Shown here piece by piece: positions 36,849 to 46,321 of a stretch of DNA of 64,000 nucleotides. Below the pieces are notes generated by a model. That model worked only from the letters and a program-made list of their open reading frames with translations, was not told the DNA's origin and ran no database searches. Made by a program: the position numbers and the translations under genes. The DNA comes from a bacterium (GTDB lineage Bacteria > Myxococcota_A > Bradymonadia > UBA7976 > UBA1532), in NCBI GenBank assembly GCA_030426085.1, contig JAUHYW010000037.1, positions 25,164 through 89,163 of the forward strand. Direction: 5' to 3'. Position 1 is the stretch's first letter, and the number at the start of each line of letters is the position of its first letter.

Positions 36849-37541
36849 TCAATAGTTCGTCAGAAACCGCTCCGGCCGCAGACCTCGCTCCACCGCGCGA
36901 TGCCGCGCCGCGTCCTGCATCTCGGGCTGCCCGCAGGCGAGCAGCCACCCGTGATCCAGGCGCTCCACCTCGCGCAGCAGCGCGTCCTGCACGTAGCCCC
37001 GGCGGCCGGTCCAGCCCGGGGGCGGGCGGCTGAGGCACAGGTGCACCGCGAAGCCCCGGTCGCGCAGGCGCTGCTGGCCGACCGTGTCGAGGACCGCGGG
37101 CGGGTCGTGGAAGCCAGCGTAGACCGTGGCGGTGCGGCCGGCGGCGGCCAGGGCCCACAGGGCGCTGCGCAGGCCGTACCAGCCGGAGCCGGTGGCCAGG
37201 GCGTAGAGCGGGCCGCGGTGGGCGAGCAGAGCGTCGAGGGCGTAGCCCGGGCCGGTGGGCGGGCCGAGTTGCACGACGGCGCCCGGGGGGCTGCGCAGCA
37301 TCGCGGTCGAGCTGCCGCCGTTGTCCTGCACGAAGAAGCGGGGCCGCGCGGCGCCGGGCGGGCTGGCGATGGCGAAGAAGCCGGTGTGGCCCCCGAGCCG
37401 GATCTCGCAGTACTGGCCGGCGGCCCGGTGGCGGGCGCGCCAGGTCGGATCCACGGCCAGCGTCAGGAGCTGGCCCCGCGGCCCGTCGGTGGCCCGCTCC
37501 ACGATGCGGGCGGCGTCGAAGGTCGGCTGGACGTCGGGCAT
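36849..37541 (-). CDS. FNR-family (ferredoxin-NADP reductase-like) oxidoreductase
   Basis: A 230-residue flavin/NAD(P)-dependent reductase module. The N-terminal barrel has the flavin-binding pattern AGQYCEIRL and FFAIASPPG, corresponding to the RxYS region with a weak Arg-Tyr motif. The nucleotide-binding half starts LYALATGSGWYGLRSALWAL and includes HGWLLACGQPEMQDAA; the C-terminus ends FLTNY, an FNR-like aromatic end. No iron-sulphur Cys cluster is present, so it accepts electrons from another protein or acts alone. ATG at 37541 is chosen because GAGG lies 6 bases upstream; longer frames run into the divergent gene. Electron partner unknown. Confidence 0.78.
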   Translation of the reverse strand: MPDVQPTFDAARIVERATDGPRGQLLTLAVDPTWRARHRAAGQYCEIRLGGHTGFFAIASPPGAARPRFFVQDNGGSSTAMLRSPPGAVVQLGPPTGPGYALDALLAHRGPLYALATGSGWYGLRSALWALAAAGRTATVYAGFHDPPAVLDTVGQQRLRDRGFAVHLCLSRPPPGWTGRRGYVQDALLREVERLDHGWLLACGQPEMQDAARHRAVERGLRPERFLTNY

Positions 37542-37605
37542 GCAGCCTCGATGCCCGGGGCTCGGCGGGGGTCGCGCGTGACCTTCGACGGGGCCGACAT
37601 CTCGA

Positions 37606-38553
37606 ATGGGCATGAACGCCGACAACCCCGTGCTGCGCCGCCTGCGATCGGTCGGCGGCCTGCTGAAGAAGACCGTGCTGCAGTTCATCGACGACGGCTG
37701 CATCGACCTCGGCGCCCGGCTGAGCTACTACACCGCGCTCTCGCTGGCCCCGCTGGTCATCCTGGCCCTGGGCGTCGCTGGCTTCGTGTGGGACGAGCAG
37801 GCGGCCTCCGAGCGCTTCATCGACCAGATCGAGCTGCTGTTCGGCGAGACGGGGGCCGGCGCCATCCAGGAGGTCATGAAGGCGGGGGCCCAGGACGCCG
37901 GCGGGGGGCTGGCGGCGGTCATCGGCATCGCGGTGCTCGTCTTCGGGGCCACGGTGGCCTTCGCCAGCCTCCAGGAGACGATCAACCTCATCTGGCGGGT
38001 CGAGCCGGCCCCCGGGCGCAACATCTGGAACTTCGTGCGCAAGCGCCTGCTGTCGCTGGCGACGATGGGCATGCTGGGGTTTCTGATGCTGGTGTCGCTG
38101 CTCGCCAGCTCGACGCTGGCCTTCCTGCTCGAGCAGGTGCACGGCTGGCTGCCCATCGACGATGGCTGGCTGCTGCGGGCGGGCGACATCGGGCTGTCGC
38201 TGCTGCTCTACACCGGCCTGTTCGCCTTCATCTTCAAGGTGCTGCCCGACGTGCAGATCGCGTGGCGCGACGTGTGGGTCGGCGCGGGGGTGACCGCGGC
38301 GCTGTTCGAGATCGGGAAGACGGTGATCGGGCTGTACATCGCCAACAGCGCGGTCATCTCGTCGTACGGGGCGGCGACCTCGCTGGTGGCGTTCCTGGTG
38401 TGGGTCTACTACAGCTCGCTCATCCTGTTCTTCGGCGCCGAGTTCACCCAGGTCTACGCCTCCCGCTATGGTGCCGGCATCGAGCCCGACAGCCACGCGG
38501 TGCGGCTCGAGCCGCGGGCCGATCCCGACGGGCAGCCGTCGGTGCCCGAGTGA
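37606..38553 (+). CDS. YihY/BrkB-family inner membrane protein
   Basis: A 315-residue polytopic membrane protein of the YihY/virulence factor BrkB family. Family signatures are the N-terminal GARLSYYTALSLAPLVILAL and the C-terminal VISSYGAATSLVAFLVWVYYSSLILFFGAE core. Six membrane helices are apparent, with two in the middle (LLSLATMGMLGFLMLVSLLA and AGDIGLSLLLYTGLFAFIF). ATG at 37606 or 37612 are both possible; only a weak G-rich stretch lies upstream. The family role is undefined (often annotated ribonuclease BN in error). Divergent from the FNR-type gene. Confidence 0.92.
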   Translation: MGMNADNPVLRRLRSVGGLLKKTVLQFIDDGCIDLGARLSYYTALSLAPLVILALGVAGFVWDEQAASERFIDQIELLFGETGAGAIQEVMKAGAQDAGGGLAAVIGIAVLVFGATVAFASLQETINLIWRVEPAPGRNIWNFVRKRLLSLATMGMLGFLMLVSLLASSTLAFLLEQVHGWLPIDDGWLLRAGDIGLSLLLYTGLFAFIFKVLPDVQIAWRDVWVGAGVTAALFEIGKTVIGLYIANSAVISSYGAATSLVAFLVWVYYSSLILFFGAEFTQVYASRYGAGIEPDSHAVRLEPRADPDGQPSVPE

Positions 38554-38621
38554 GGCCGCGCCGCCCGGGAGCGCCATGGCCCCCGTCGATCGAGCCACGC
38601 TGGTCCGCCAGCTCCGGGCGT

Positions 38622-38635
38622 CGGGCGTGCGCCCG
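38622..38635. terminator. Hairpin between convergent genes
   Basis: CGGGCG-TG-CGCCCG, a perfect 6-bp stem in the 96-base gap between the YihY gene and the Asp-rich repeat gene. No T-run. Confidence 0.3.
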
Positions 38636-38649
38636 GGCCCGGGGCTCGA

Positions 38650-41600
38650 TCAGCGGCTGGTCCAGATGACCCGATCCCAGTCGCGGGCGCCGTTGAGCCC
38701 GGTGCGGGCGCCGCAGCGGTAGCCGCCGTTGAAGCTGGTGTTGCCGGTGTGCCAGCACAGCCGGTACTCGGGCGAGTTGTTGGCGGTGTCGCACGAGTTG
38801 CGCTGCACGCCGGTGCCGGGCAGCACGAAGCCGATCGACCAGCTCTGGCTGAAGTACCACGCCACGCCGTTGTGCTCGTTGAGCTGGTTGCCCTGGTCGC
38901 CGGTGTTGCGGAAGACCTCGTCCCGCTCGCCCATCGCGAGGAGCTGCCAGTTCTCGGCGGCGTTCTGCTTGCAGCCGTACATGATGTACTCCCCGTCGCA
39001 CTGCGCGAGCACGTCGGCGATGCGGGTGCCGCTCTCGCCGTAGGTGTCCTGGTGGCAGATCTCCCAGCCGCCGAGGCGGTCGGGGGCGACGTCCTCGAGG
39101 ATGCCCTCGAACACGAAGAGCCCCCCGCAGAAGCCGTCGATGCACTCGACGCCCTCGTCGCACACCCGCCCGCACTGCCCGCAGTTCTGCGCGTCGGCCA
39201 CCAGGTCGAGGCACTGCCCGTCGCACAGGCCGTAGCCCGGCTGCTCGCACTCGTCGCCCCGGGCGGCGCAGCCGTCGTCGTCGGGCCAGTCGGTGACCCC
39301 GTCCTCGTCGTTGTCGATCCCGTCGTCGCACCACGGCACCTCGTCGGGGTCGGACTCGTCGTCGTCCCGGTTGCCGGTGCAGCCCGGATCGGCGAGGTCG
39401 AGGAAGCCGTCGTCGTCGTTGTCCAGCCCGTCGGCGCAGCGGGCGTTGATCCGGCCGCCGGCCATCTCCTGGGTGTCGGCCGCCGACTCGCAGCCGGGGT
39501 CGTCGGGCCAGTCGATGCGGCCGTTGTTGTCGTCGTCCCGCCCGTTGGCGCAGGCCGGGGCGAAGTTGGGGTCGTCCTCGGTGTCGTCGGCGGCGAACTG
39601 GCAGCCCGGGTCCCGGGGGAAGTCGATGATGCCGTCCTCGTCGTCGTCGATCCGGTTGCCGCAGGCGAAGGGCACGTCGGGGTCGACCTCGGTGTACCAG
39701 CCGGCCGAGGCGCAGCCGGGGTCGAACGGGAAGTCCACCAGCCCGTCGCGGTCGTTGTCCGCCTCGTCGGCGCAGGCCCCCGGGTTCGGGGGGTCGCCCT
39801 CGCTGCGCGACCCGGGGCCGCCGCAGCCGGGGTCGTAGGGCCAGTCGATCAGGTCGTCGCCGTCGTCGTCGACCCGGTTGCTGCACGCCGGGCGGCCGAG
39901 GTCGGCCTCGTCCTCGTCGGCGGCGTAGGCGCAGCCCGGGTCGCGGGGGAAGTCGACCAGCCCGTCTTCGTCGTCGTCGAGCCCGTTGGCGCAGCCGGGC
40001 GGCACGGCGGGGTCGTCCTCGCTCGGCGCGCCCCGCACCAGGCAGCCCGGATCCCACGGGTAGTCGATCAACCCGTCGTCGTCGTCGTCGAGCCCGTTGG
40101 CGCAGACCGGGGGCGGCCCGACCAGCGGGTCGTCCTCGCCCTCGTCGCCCGGGCTCTCGCAGCCGATGTCGTCGGCGTCGACGAAGCCGTCCTCGTCGTT
40201 GTCGAAGCTGTCGGCGCAGCCGGGGGGCAGCCGCTCCGAGGTCACCGTCAGCCGGAAGTCGCCGATGCCCAGCACGGTGTCGACGATGACGTAGTACTCG
40301 CCCGGCCCGGCCCGTTCGACCACCACCGTGCCGCCCTCGGCGGTCGGCGGCGGCTCGCGGGCCTCGCAGCCCAGCTCGTCGCGGGGGTTGCTGCACTGGT
40401 CGCCGCGCACGTAGAGGGCCACGGTGGCGTCGGTGAACTCATTGTCGACGCTGAACACCAGGTTGGCGTTGTAGGGGTTGACGTAGCGATAGATCCGCTC
40501 GGCGCGCCCCGCACCGCCGCAGGACCCCTCCATCACGTTGGTGCCGCCCTCGAGCGTGCCGTCGACGAACGGGGCGCCCGCCGGGAAGTTGCGCACCGCG
40601 ACCCCCTGCCCGCAGGCGTCGACCTCGTCGGTGTCGCTCGCCGCCGCGCAGCCCACGTCGAGCGGGTAGTCCACCAGCCCGTCGCCGTCGTTGTCCCGGT
40701 CGTCGGCGCACACCGGCGGCGGGTCGGGGTCGGCCTCGTCCCGGTCGAACGGCTCGAGGCAGCCGGGGTCGTCGGGGTAGTCCCGGCGGCCGTCCCCGTC
40801 GTCGTCGACCCCGTTGCGGCACTCGGCGAGCGGGATGGCGTCGACCCGCATCGCGAACGCGCCGCCCCGGTTGGCCGCCCCGTCGAGGAAGATGTAGTAG
40901 GTGCCCGGCGCCGGCTCTTCGAGGCGCAGGCTGTTGGCCGCCGTCTCGTCGGCCGGCTCGCGGGCGCAGGCCAGCTCGCTGTCGGGGGTGGCGCAGGCCC
41001 GGCGCACGTAGAGGGTCGTCTCCAGCTCCGTCTCGGGGAAGTCGGTCGTGATCTCGAGGGCCTCGACCGGCGCGTCGAGCCGGTACAGGAAGGCCACCTC
41101 GGGCGCGCCCCGGCCCCCGCACGAGCCCTCGTGATCGAAGACCCCGCCGCTGGTGTCGCCCCGGATCACCCGCCCGTCCTCGATCTCGACCGCGAAGCGC
41201 CGGGCGCCGCAGCTCGCCCGCTCGGTGCCGTCGTTGGCGCTCTCGCAGCCCGGATCGACCGGGAAGTCGACCCGCCCGTCGCCGTCGTTGTCGACCCCGT
41301 CGGCGCAGCCGGGCACCACCTCGGGGTCGGTCTCGTCCTGGTCGCCGACGCCGGCGCAGCCGGGGTCGTAGGGGTAGTCCACGGCCCCGTCGCCGTCGTC
41401 GTCGAGCCCGTTGCCGCACAGGGGCGGCCGGGGCCCGTCGGTCTCGTCCTCGTCGCCCGCCGCCGAGCAGCCCGGGTCGCGGGGGAAGTCGGCGACGCCG
41501 TCCCCGTCGTCGTCCAGCGAGTTGAAGCACGCCGCCGGGGTCTCCGGATCCTGCTCCCGGGGGTCGGCCGGGCTCGAGCAGCCCGGATCGGCGAGGTCGA

Positions 41601-42186
41601 CCCGCCCGTCGTTGTCGTTGTCGGTGAAGTCGGCGCACTGCGGCCGGGGCTGCACGCTGTCGGTCTCGTCGTCGTCGGACCTGGACCCGCAGCCGGGGTC
41701 GGCCGGGAAGTCGGTGAAGCCGTCGCCGTCGTCGTCCTCGCCGTTGTCGCACGCCGGCAGCGGCGGGTCGTCGCTCTCGTCGTCGTCCCGGGGCGAGGCG
41801 CAGCCCCGATCCTCCCCGTCGATCGCGCCGTCGTCGTCGTCGTCCACCCCGTTGCCGCAGGCGAAGGGCGGGTCGTCGCTCTCGTCATTGTCGGACGCGT
41901 CGGCGCAGCCCCGGTCGTCGAGGTCGGTGTCGCCGTCGCCGTCGTCGTCCCGCTCGTTGGCGCACAGCGGCGGGTCGTCGCTCTCGTCGTCGTCGGCCCC
42001 GCCGGTGCAGCCCGGGTCATCCAGATCGGTCTCGCCGTCGCCGTCGTCGTCCACCCCGTTCGCGCAGGCGGGCGGGACCTCCATGTCGACCCCGCTGTCC
42101 GACGCCGAACCGTCGCCGTCTCCATCCGTCTGGCACCCGACGCAGAGGGCCAGCGCCAGCGCCCCGATCCACCGCCAATTCCGCAT
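38650..42186 (-). CDS. Secreted lipoprotein with 19 Asp-rich (MopE-like) repeats and a Cys-rich C-terminal domain
   Basis: A 1178-residue lipoprotein (signal IGALALALCVGC, lipobox Cys18). The body contains 19 repeats of the form C-x-N-G-x-D-D-D-x-D-G-x-x-D-x-P-x-D-P-G-C, arranged 8, then a beta-domain insert, then 2, another insert, then 9. The two inserts (for example PGTYYIFLDGAANRGGAFAM and GPGEYYVIVDTVLGIGDF) are PPC-like. A Cys4-6 knot (CDGQCLDLVADAQNCGQC) precedes a C-terminal domain of about 160 residues with QSWSIGFVLPG and RDWDRVIW, a type seen at the ends of many myxobacterial surface proteins. Calcium binding by the DxDxDG-like loops is expected from family knowledge. The ATG at 42186 has a promoter at 42222-42251 and GGGAG before it. 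Confidence 0.82.
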   Translation of the reverse strand: MRNWRWIGALALALCVGCQTDGDGDGSASDSGVDMEVPPACANGVDDDGDGETDLDDPGCTGGADDDESDDPPLCANERDDDGDGDTDLDDRGCADASDNDESDDPPFACGNGVDDDDDGAIDGEDRGCASPRDDDESDDPPLPACDNGEDDDGDGFTDFPADPGCGSRSDDDETDSVQPRPQCADFTDNDNDGRVDLADPGCSSPADPREQDPETPAACFNSLDDDGDGVADFPRDPGCSAAGDEDETDGPRPPLCGNGLDDDGDGAVDYPYDPGCAGVGDQDETDPEVVPGCADGVDNDGDGRVDFPVDPGCESANDGTERASCGARRFAVEIEDGRVIRGDTSGGVFDHEGSCGGRGAPEVAFLYRLDAPVEALEITTDFPETELETTLYVRRACATPDSELACAREPADETAANSLRLEEPAPGTYYIFLDGAANRGGAFAMRVDAIPLAECRNGVDDDGDGRRDYPDDPGCLEPFDRDEADPDPPPVCADDRDNDGDGLVDYPLDVGCAAASDTDEVDACGQGVAVRNFPAGAPFVDGTLEGGTNVMEGSCGGAGRAERIYRYVNPYNANLVFSVDNEFTDATVALYVRGDQCSNPRDELGCEAREPPPTAEGGTVVVERAGPGEYYVIVDTVLGIGDFRLTVTSERLPPGCADSFDNDEDGFVDADDIGCESPGDEGEDDPLVGPPPVCANGLDDDDDGLIDYPWDPGCLVRGAPSEDDPAVPPGCANGLDDDEDGLVDFPRDPGCAYAADEDEADLGRPACSNRVDDDGDDLIDWPYDPGCGGPGSRSEGDPPNPGACADEADNDRDGLVDFPFDPGCASAGWYTEVDPDVPFACGNRIDDDEDGIIDFPRDPGCQFAADDTEDDPNFAPACANGRDDDNNGRIDWPDDPGCESAADTQEMAGGRINARCADGLDNDDDGFLDLADPGCTGNRDDDESDPDEVPWCDDGIDNDEDGVTDWPDDDGCAARGDECEQPGYGLCDGQCLDLVADAQNCGQCGRVCDEGVECIDGFCGGLFVFEGILEDVAPDRLGGWEICHQDTYGESGTRIADVLAQCDGEYIMYGCKQNAAENWQLLAMGERDEVFRNTGDQGNQLNEHNGVAWYFSQSWSIGFVLPGTGVQRNSCDTANNSPEYRLCWHTGNTSFNGGYRCGARTGLNGARDWDRVIWTSR

Positions 42187-42221
42187 AGGGTCTCCCGTTT
42201 TGAGATGAGGCTGTGAGCCGG

Positions 42222-42251
42222 ACTGTACTCGACGGCCGCGCCTCGACTCAA
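42222..42251 (-). promoter_or_regulatory. Promoter for the 19-repeat lipoprotein gene
   Basis: Minus strand: TTGAGT (42246-42251), 18-base spacer, TACAGT (42222-42227), start expected near 42214, leader about 28 bases. Confidence 0.5.
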
Positions 42252-42333
42252 AAGTGTCGCGCGCCCGGGCGCTCGACCGCCGCCGGTGACGCCCCGCGGG
42301 GCCCGTCGGGGTCGAAATCGACCGGGGGGAACC

Positions 42334-42362
42334 TTGACAAGCGAGCCGTGGTGTACACGGAT
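42334..42362 (+). promoter_or_regulatory. Possible promoter for the ABC/Gld-type operon
   Basis: A perfect TTGACA at 42334-42339, with ACGGAT at 17-base spacing (42357-42362) or TACACG at 14. Neither -10 is good, so this rests on the -35 alone. It lies about 80 bases before the ABC ATPase start. Confidence 0.3.
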
Positions 42363-42443
42363 GGCGGTCATCGCGGCCGCAGCCGGGCCCGAGGGCTCGT
42401 GGACCCGGGCGGGCGCACCTCAATCGAACGAGGACGGAGTCGG

Positions 42444-43421
42444 ATGATCTCGGTTCGAAACCTGGAGAAACGCTACGGCGACCTCCGCGCCGTCTCGGAG
42501 CTGTCCTTCGAGGTGGAGCGGGGAGAGATCGTCGGCCTGCTCGGCCACAACGGCGCCGGCAAGACGACCGTGATGAAGGTCATGACCGGCTTTCTGGAGC
42601 CCACCCGGGGCACGGTCACCATCGGCGGGGTCGACGTGACCGCCGACCGCATCGGGGTACAACGCCAGATCGGCTACCTGCCGGAGAACGCGCCGCTCTA
42701 CCCCGAGATGCTGGTGCAGGAGTACCTGCTGATGATGGCCGAGCTGCGGGGCATCGACCCCGGCGACCGCGTCCCGGCGGTGGCCGACGCGGTCAAGGCC
42801 ACCGGGCTCGAGGGTCGGCTGGTGCAGCCGATCAGCACGCTGTCGAAGGGCTACCGGCAGCGGGTGGGGCTGGCTCAGGCCATCCTGCACCGGCCGGACG
42901 TGCTGGTGCTCGACGAGCCGACCAACGGGCTCGACCCGGTCCAGATCGTCGAGATCCGGGACCTCATCCGCCGGCTGGCACAGACCACCACCGTCATCCT
43001 GTCGACCCACATCCTCAGCGAGATCGAGGCGGTGTGCAGCCGGGTGGTGATCCTGATCGACGGGCAGCTCGCCGCCGACGACACCCTGGCCCACCTGCTG
43101 TCGAGCAACGTGGTGCGGGTGCGGGTCGGCGCGGGGGCCAAGGACGTGCCCCGGGTGCTGGCCAAGGTCGAGGGCGTCGAGTCGGTCAAGCGGGAGGGTG
43201 AGCGCGGGGGCTACTCCGAGTGGCGGGCGATCTGCGCCGAGGGGGTCGACGCGACCCCGGCCATCGCCCGGGCGGCCCTCGACGCCGGCTGGACCATCGG
43301 CGGCATCACCCCCGAGACCCCCAGCCTGGAGCAGGTCTTCCGCGACCTGATGGCGCGCCACGTCTCCGAGGCCCGTCAGGCCCCGAAGAAGAGCCCGAGC
43401 AAGAAGGAGGTGGCGGCGTGA
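42444..43421 (+). CDS. ABC transporter ATPase of the GldA type
   Basis: A 325-residue ABC-2-type exporter ATPase. Walker A GHNGAGKTTVMK, Q-loop IGYLPENAPLYPEM, signature LSKGYRQRVGLAQA, Walker B VLVLDEPTNGLDPVQ and the H-loop STHILSEIEA are all present. A C-terminal extension of about 100 residues ends with a lysine-rich tail. ATG at 42444 is chosen for GGAG at proper spacing. The stop overlaps the start of the downstream permease (GTGA), so the three genes 42444-47358 form one unit resembling gldA-gldF/G-DUF4340. Confidence 0.93.
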   Translation: MISVRNLEKRYGDLRAVSELSFEVERGEIVGLLGHNGAGKTTVMKVMTGFLEPTRGTVTIGGVDVTADRIGVQRQIGYLPENAPLYPEMLVQEYLLMMAELRGIDPGDRVPAVADAVKATGLEGRLVQPISTLSKGYRQRVGLAQAILHRPDVLVLDEPTNGLDPVQIVEIRDLIRRLAQTTTVILSTHILSEIEAVCSRVVILIDGQLAADDTLAHLLSSNVVRVRVGAGAKDVPRVLAKVEGVESVKREGERGGYSEWRAICAEGVDATPAIARAALDAGWTIGGITPETPSLEQVFRDLMARHVSEARQAPKKSPSKKEVAA

Positions 43422-46321
43422 ACGGCATCACCACCATCGCCCGCAAGGAGCTGCGCAGCGTCTTCCTCAGCCCGGTGGCCCTGATCTTCCTGGGGGTCTT
43501 CCTGGTCGCGGCGCTGTTCGATTTCTTCTTCTTGAGCAAGTTCTTCGCCCGCAACCTCGCCGACCTGCGGCCGCTCTTCGGCGCGCTGCCGGTGCTCCTG
43601 ATCTTCCTCGTCGCCGCGCTGACGATGCGCCAGTGGAGCGAGGAGCAGAAGTCGGGCACGCTCGAGGTGCTGTTGACCCTGCCCCTGCGCACCCGCGATC
43701 TGGTGCTGGGCAAGTTCCTCGCCGGGGTGCTGCTGGTGGGGCTGGCCCTGCTGCTGACCCTGCCGCTGCCGATCACCGTCTCGATGCTGGGTGATCTGGA
43801 CTGGGGCCCGGTCGTCGGGGGCTACGTCGCCGCGCTGCTGCTCGGCTCGACCTACCTCGCCCTGGGCCTGTGCATCAGCGCCCTGACCGACAACCAGATC
43901 GTGGCGCTGCTGGTCACCGGCATCATCGGCGGCCTGATGTACGTCGTCGGCGGGGAGCAGGTGGCGGGCACCTTCGGGGTCATCTTCGGCAACGAGGCCG
44001 GCGAGATCATGCGCTCGCTGGGCACCGGCAGCCGCTTCGCGAGCATCGAGCGGGGCGTGCTCGACCTGCGCGACCTGTTCTACTACGGCTCGCTGACGGC
44101 GTTCTTCCTCAGCCTCAACGGCTACTTCCTCGAGACCAAGCGCATGGAGAAGCAGCCGGCCGACGGCAACTCCCGGCGGGGCGCGCTGATGCTGGGGGTG
44201 GCCCTCGTCGGGCTGAACGTGGTGCTCGGCAACCTGTGGCTGGCCCCGGTCACCTCGGCCCGGGCCGACCTGACCGCCGACGGCGAGTACAGCATCAGCC
44301 CGGTCACCGAGGAGCTGCTCGCCCGGCTCGACGAGCCGCTGCTCATCGCGGGCTACTTCTCGGAGAAGACCCACCCCAAGCTGGCCCCGCTCGTGCCCCG
44401 CATCCGCGACTTCCTCGAGGAGTACGAGGTGCGCGGCGCGGGCAACGTGCGGGTCGAGTTCCACGACCCGAGCCAGGACGAGGCGATCGAGGAGGAGATC
44501 AAGGAGCAGTACGGCATCGACTCGATCCCGCTGCGGGTGTCGAGCCGCACCGAGGAGGCGGTGGTCAACTCGTTCTTCCACATCCTCGTCAAGTACGGCG
44601 ACACCTTCGAGGTGCTCAGCTTCGGCGACCTCATCGAGGTGCACGCCGACGAGAGCGACGTGGTCGTGCGGCTGCGCAACCTGGAGTACGACATCACCCG
44701 GGCCATCAAGAAGGCGAGCGAGGGCTTCTCGAGCATCGAGGCGGTGCTCGCCCGCAACGAGGCCAACGTCAAGCTGACCGCCTACGTGACCCCGGGGCAG
44801 CTCCCGCCGGAGTTCGCCGAGGTGCCGGCCCGCATCAAGAAGGTCGCCGACGAGCTCGCCGAGAAGAGCGGCGGCCGGCTGGCCTTCGAGCAGATCGACC
44901 CCAGCGGCGATCAGGCCCTGGCCGAACAGATCGCGCAGACGTACGGCTTCCGCCCGCTGGCGGCCGATCTGTTCGGCCAGCAGACGTTCTACCTGTACCT
45001 GCTGCTCGAGGCCGGTGAGCGGGCCGAGCCGCTCTTCCCCCAGGGCGACATGAGCGAGGCCGACCTGCGGGCCACGGTCGAGGCCGGCGTGCAGCGGCTG
45101 ACCCCGGGCTTCGTCAAGACCATCGGGCTGCTGACCAGCAAGGAGGCCCCGACGATGCCCGACATGCCCGGGGCGCCGAACCACCCGGTGCAGGCCGACT
45201 ACAAGGGGCTCGAGCGGGCGCTGGCGGCCGACTTCGAGGTGAAGCAGGTCGAGCTGAAGGACGGCGCGGTGCCGGGGGACGTCGACGTGCTCATCGTCGG
45301 CAAGCCGGGGCCGCTCGACCCCAAGCAGCAGTTCGCCGTCGACCAGTACCTGATGCGGGGCGGGGCGGTGATCGCGCTGGCCGGGGCCTATCGCATCAAG
45401 CCCGAGCGCACCGGGATCAACGCCATCAAGGAGGCCGACCCGCTCTTCGAGCTGCTCGAGACCTACGGGGTGAAGGTCGACCAGGCGTTCGTGATGGACC
45501 CCCAGAACACGGCGTTCCCGATGCCGGTGCGCGAGCAGCGGGGGCCGTTCGTCTTCGAGCGGGTCGAGCTGCTGCCCTACCCGTTCTTCATCGACGTGCG
45601 CCCCGACGGCTTCAACCGGGAGCACCCGGCGCTGGCCGGGGTGCCCTCGCTGGCGATGACCTGGGCCTCCCCGGTGCGCTTCGTCGAGGGCGTCGAGGGC
45701 CGGGAGGGGCTCGAGGCGCAGGTGCTGGTGCGCAGCTCGGACGAGAGCTGGGTCCGGCGGGAGACCGTGCTCGAGCCGGACCTGAAGCAGTTCCCCGAGG
45801 TCGGCTTCGGCGCGCCGGACGACGCCGAGCGGGACTCGATCCCGCTGGCGGTGACCCTGGTGGGCACCCTGCCCAGCCACTTCGCCGAGAAGGCGTCGCC
45901 GCTGTTCGAGCCGGGGGCCGAGCCGGCCGACGAGGCCAGCGACGGCGACCGCACCGGGCGCACGCTCAAGCAGTCGACGCCCGACGCCCGGCTGGTGGTG
46001 GTCGGCTCGTCGGAGTTCGTCGGTGATCTGGTCACCCAGCTCGGCGGGCAGATCGGCGGGGGCAGCTACCGGGGCAACCCGGTCCTGCTGCGCAACCTCA
46101 TCGACTGGACCCTCGAGGACACCGACCTGCTCCAGATCCGGTCGGCGGGGGCCTTCGCCCGCACGCTGAAGTCGATGGACGACAGCGAGCGCAACACCTA
46201 CGAGGTGGTCAACTACGCGGTGGTGCTGCTCGCCCTGGGCGGGGTGCTGCTGCTGACGGTCAGCCGCCGGCGGCTGGCGAAGCCGATCCCGCTCACCGGC
46301 ACCAAGGGAGGCGTGGCGTGA
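43418..46321 (+). CDS. GldF-GldG fusion: ABC-2 permease joined to a periplasmic Gld-type domain
   Basis: A 967-residue protein. Residues 1-240 form an ABC-2 permease with about six membrane helices (FLGVFLVAALFDFFFL, LLVGLALLLTLPLPITVSML). After one linker helix (MLGVALVGLNVVLGNLWLAP) the rest is the GldG/ABC_transp_aux-type domain: a thioredoxin-fold-like start (DEPLLIAGYFSEKTHPKLAP), long soluble stretch and a final membrane helix near the C-terminus (VVNYAVVLLALGGVLLLTV). In Bacteroidetes these are separate GldF and GldG; this merged form is found in several other phyla. Start GTG at 43418 overlaps the ATPase stop and follows AAGGAGG. The substrate is unknown. Confidence 0.88.
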   Translation: MNGITTIARKELRSVFLSPVALIFLGVFLVAALFDFFFLSKFFARNLADLRPLFGALPVLLIFLVAALTMRQWSEEQKSGTLEVLLTLPLRTRDLVLGKFLAGVLLVGLALLLTLPLPITVSMLGDLDWGPVVGGYVAALLLGSTYLALGLCISALTDNQIVALLVTGIIGGLMYVVGGEQVAGTFGVIFGNEAGEIMRSLGTGSRFASIERGVLDLRDLFYYGSLTAFFLSLNGYFLETKRMEKQPADGNSRRGALMLGVALVGLNVVLGNLWLAPVTSARADLTADGEYSISPVTEELLARLDEPLLIAGYFSEKTHPKLAPLVPRIRDFLEEYEVRGAGNVRVEFHDPSQDEAIEEEIKEQYGIDSIPLRVSSRTEEAVVNSFFHILVKYGDTFEVLSFGDLIEVHADESDVVVRLRNLEYDITRAIKKASEGFSSIEAVLARNEANVKLTAYVTPGQLPPEFAEVPARIKKVADELAEKSGGRLAFEQIDPSGDQALAEQIAQTYGFRPLAADLFGQQTFYLYLLLEAGERAEPLFPQGDMSEADLRATVEAGVQRLTPGFVKTIGLLTSKEAPTMPDMPGAPNHPVQADYKGLERALAADFEVKQVELKDGAVPGDVDVLIVGKPGPLDPKQQFAVDQYLMRGGAVIALAGAYRIKPERTGINAIKEADPLFELLETYGVKVDQAFVMDPQNTAFPMPVREQRGPFVFERVELLPYPFFIDVRPDGFNREHPALAGVPSLAMTWASPVRFVEGVEGREGLEAQVLVRSSDESWVRRETVLEPDLKQFPEVGFGAPDDAERDSIPLAVTLVGTLPSHFAEKASPLFEPGAEPADEASDGDRTGRTLKQSTPDARLVVVGSSEFVGDLVTQLGGQIGGGSYRGNPVLLRNLIDWTLEDTDLLQIRSAGAFARTLKSMDDSERNTYEVVNYAVVLLALGGVLLLTVSRRRLAKPIPLTGTKGGVA

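Noticed and set aside
38749..42216. Long plus-strand frame opposite the Asp-rich repeat gene
   Set aside because: Shadow of the repeated GAC codons read in antisense as GTC; no start signal or recognisable fold.
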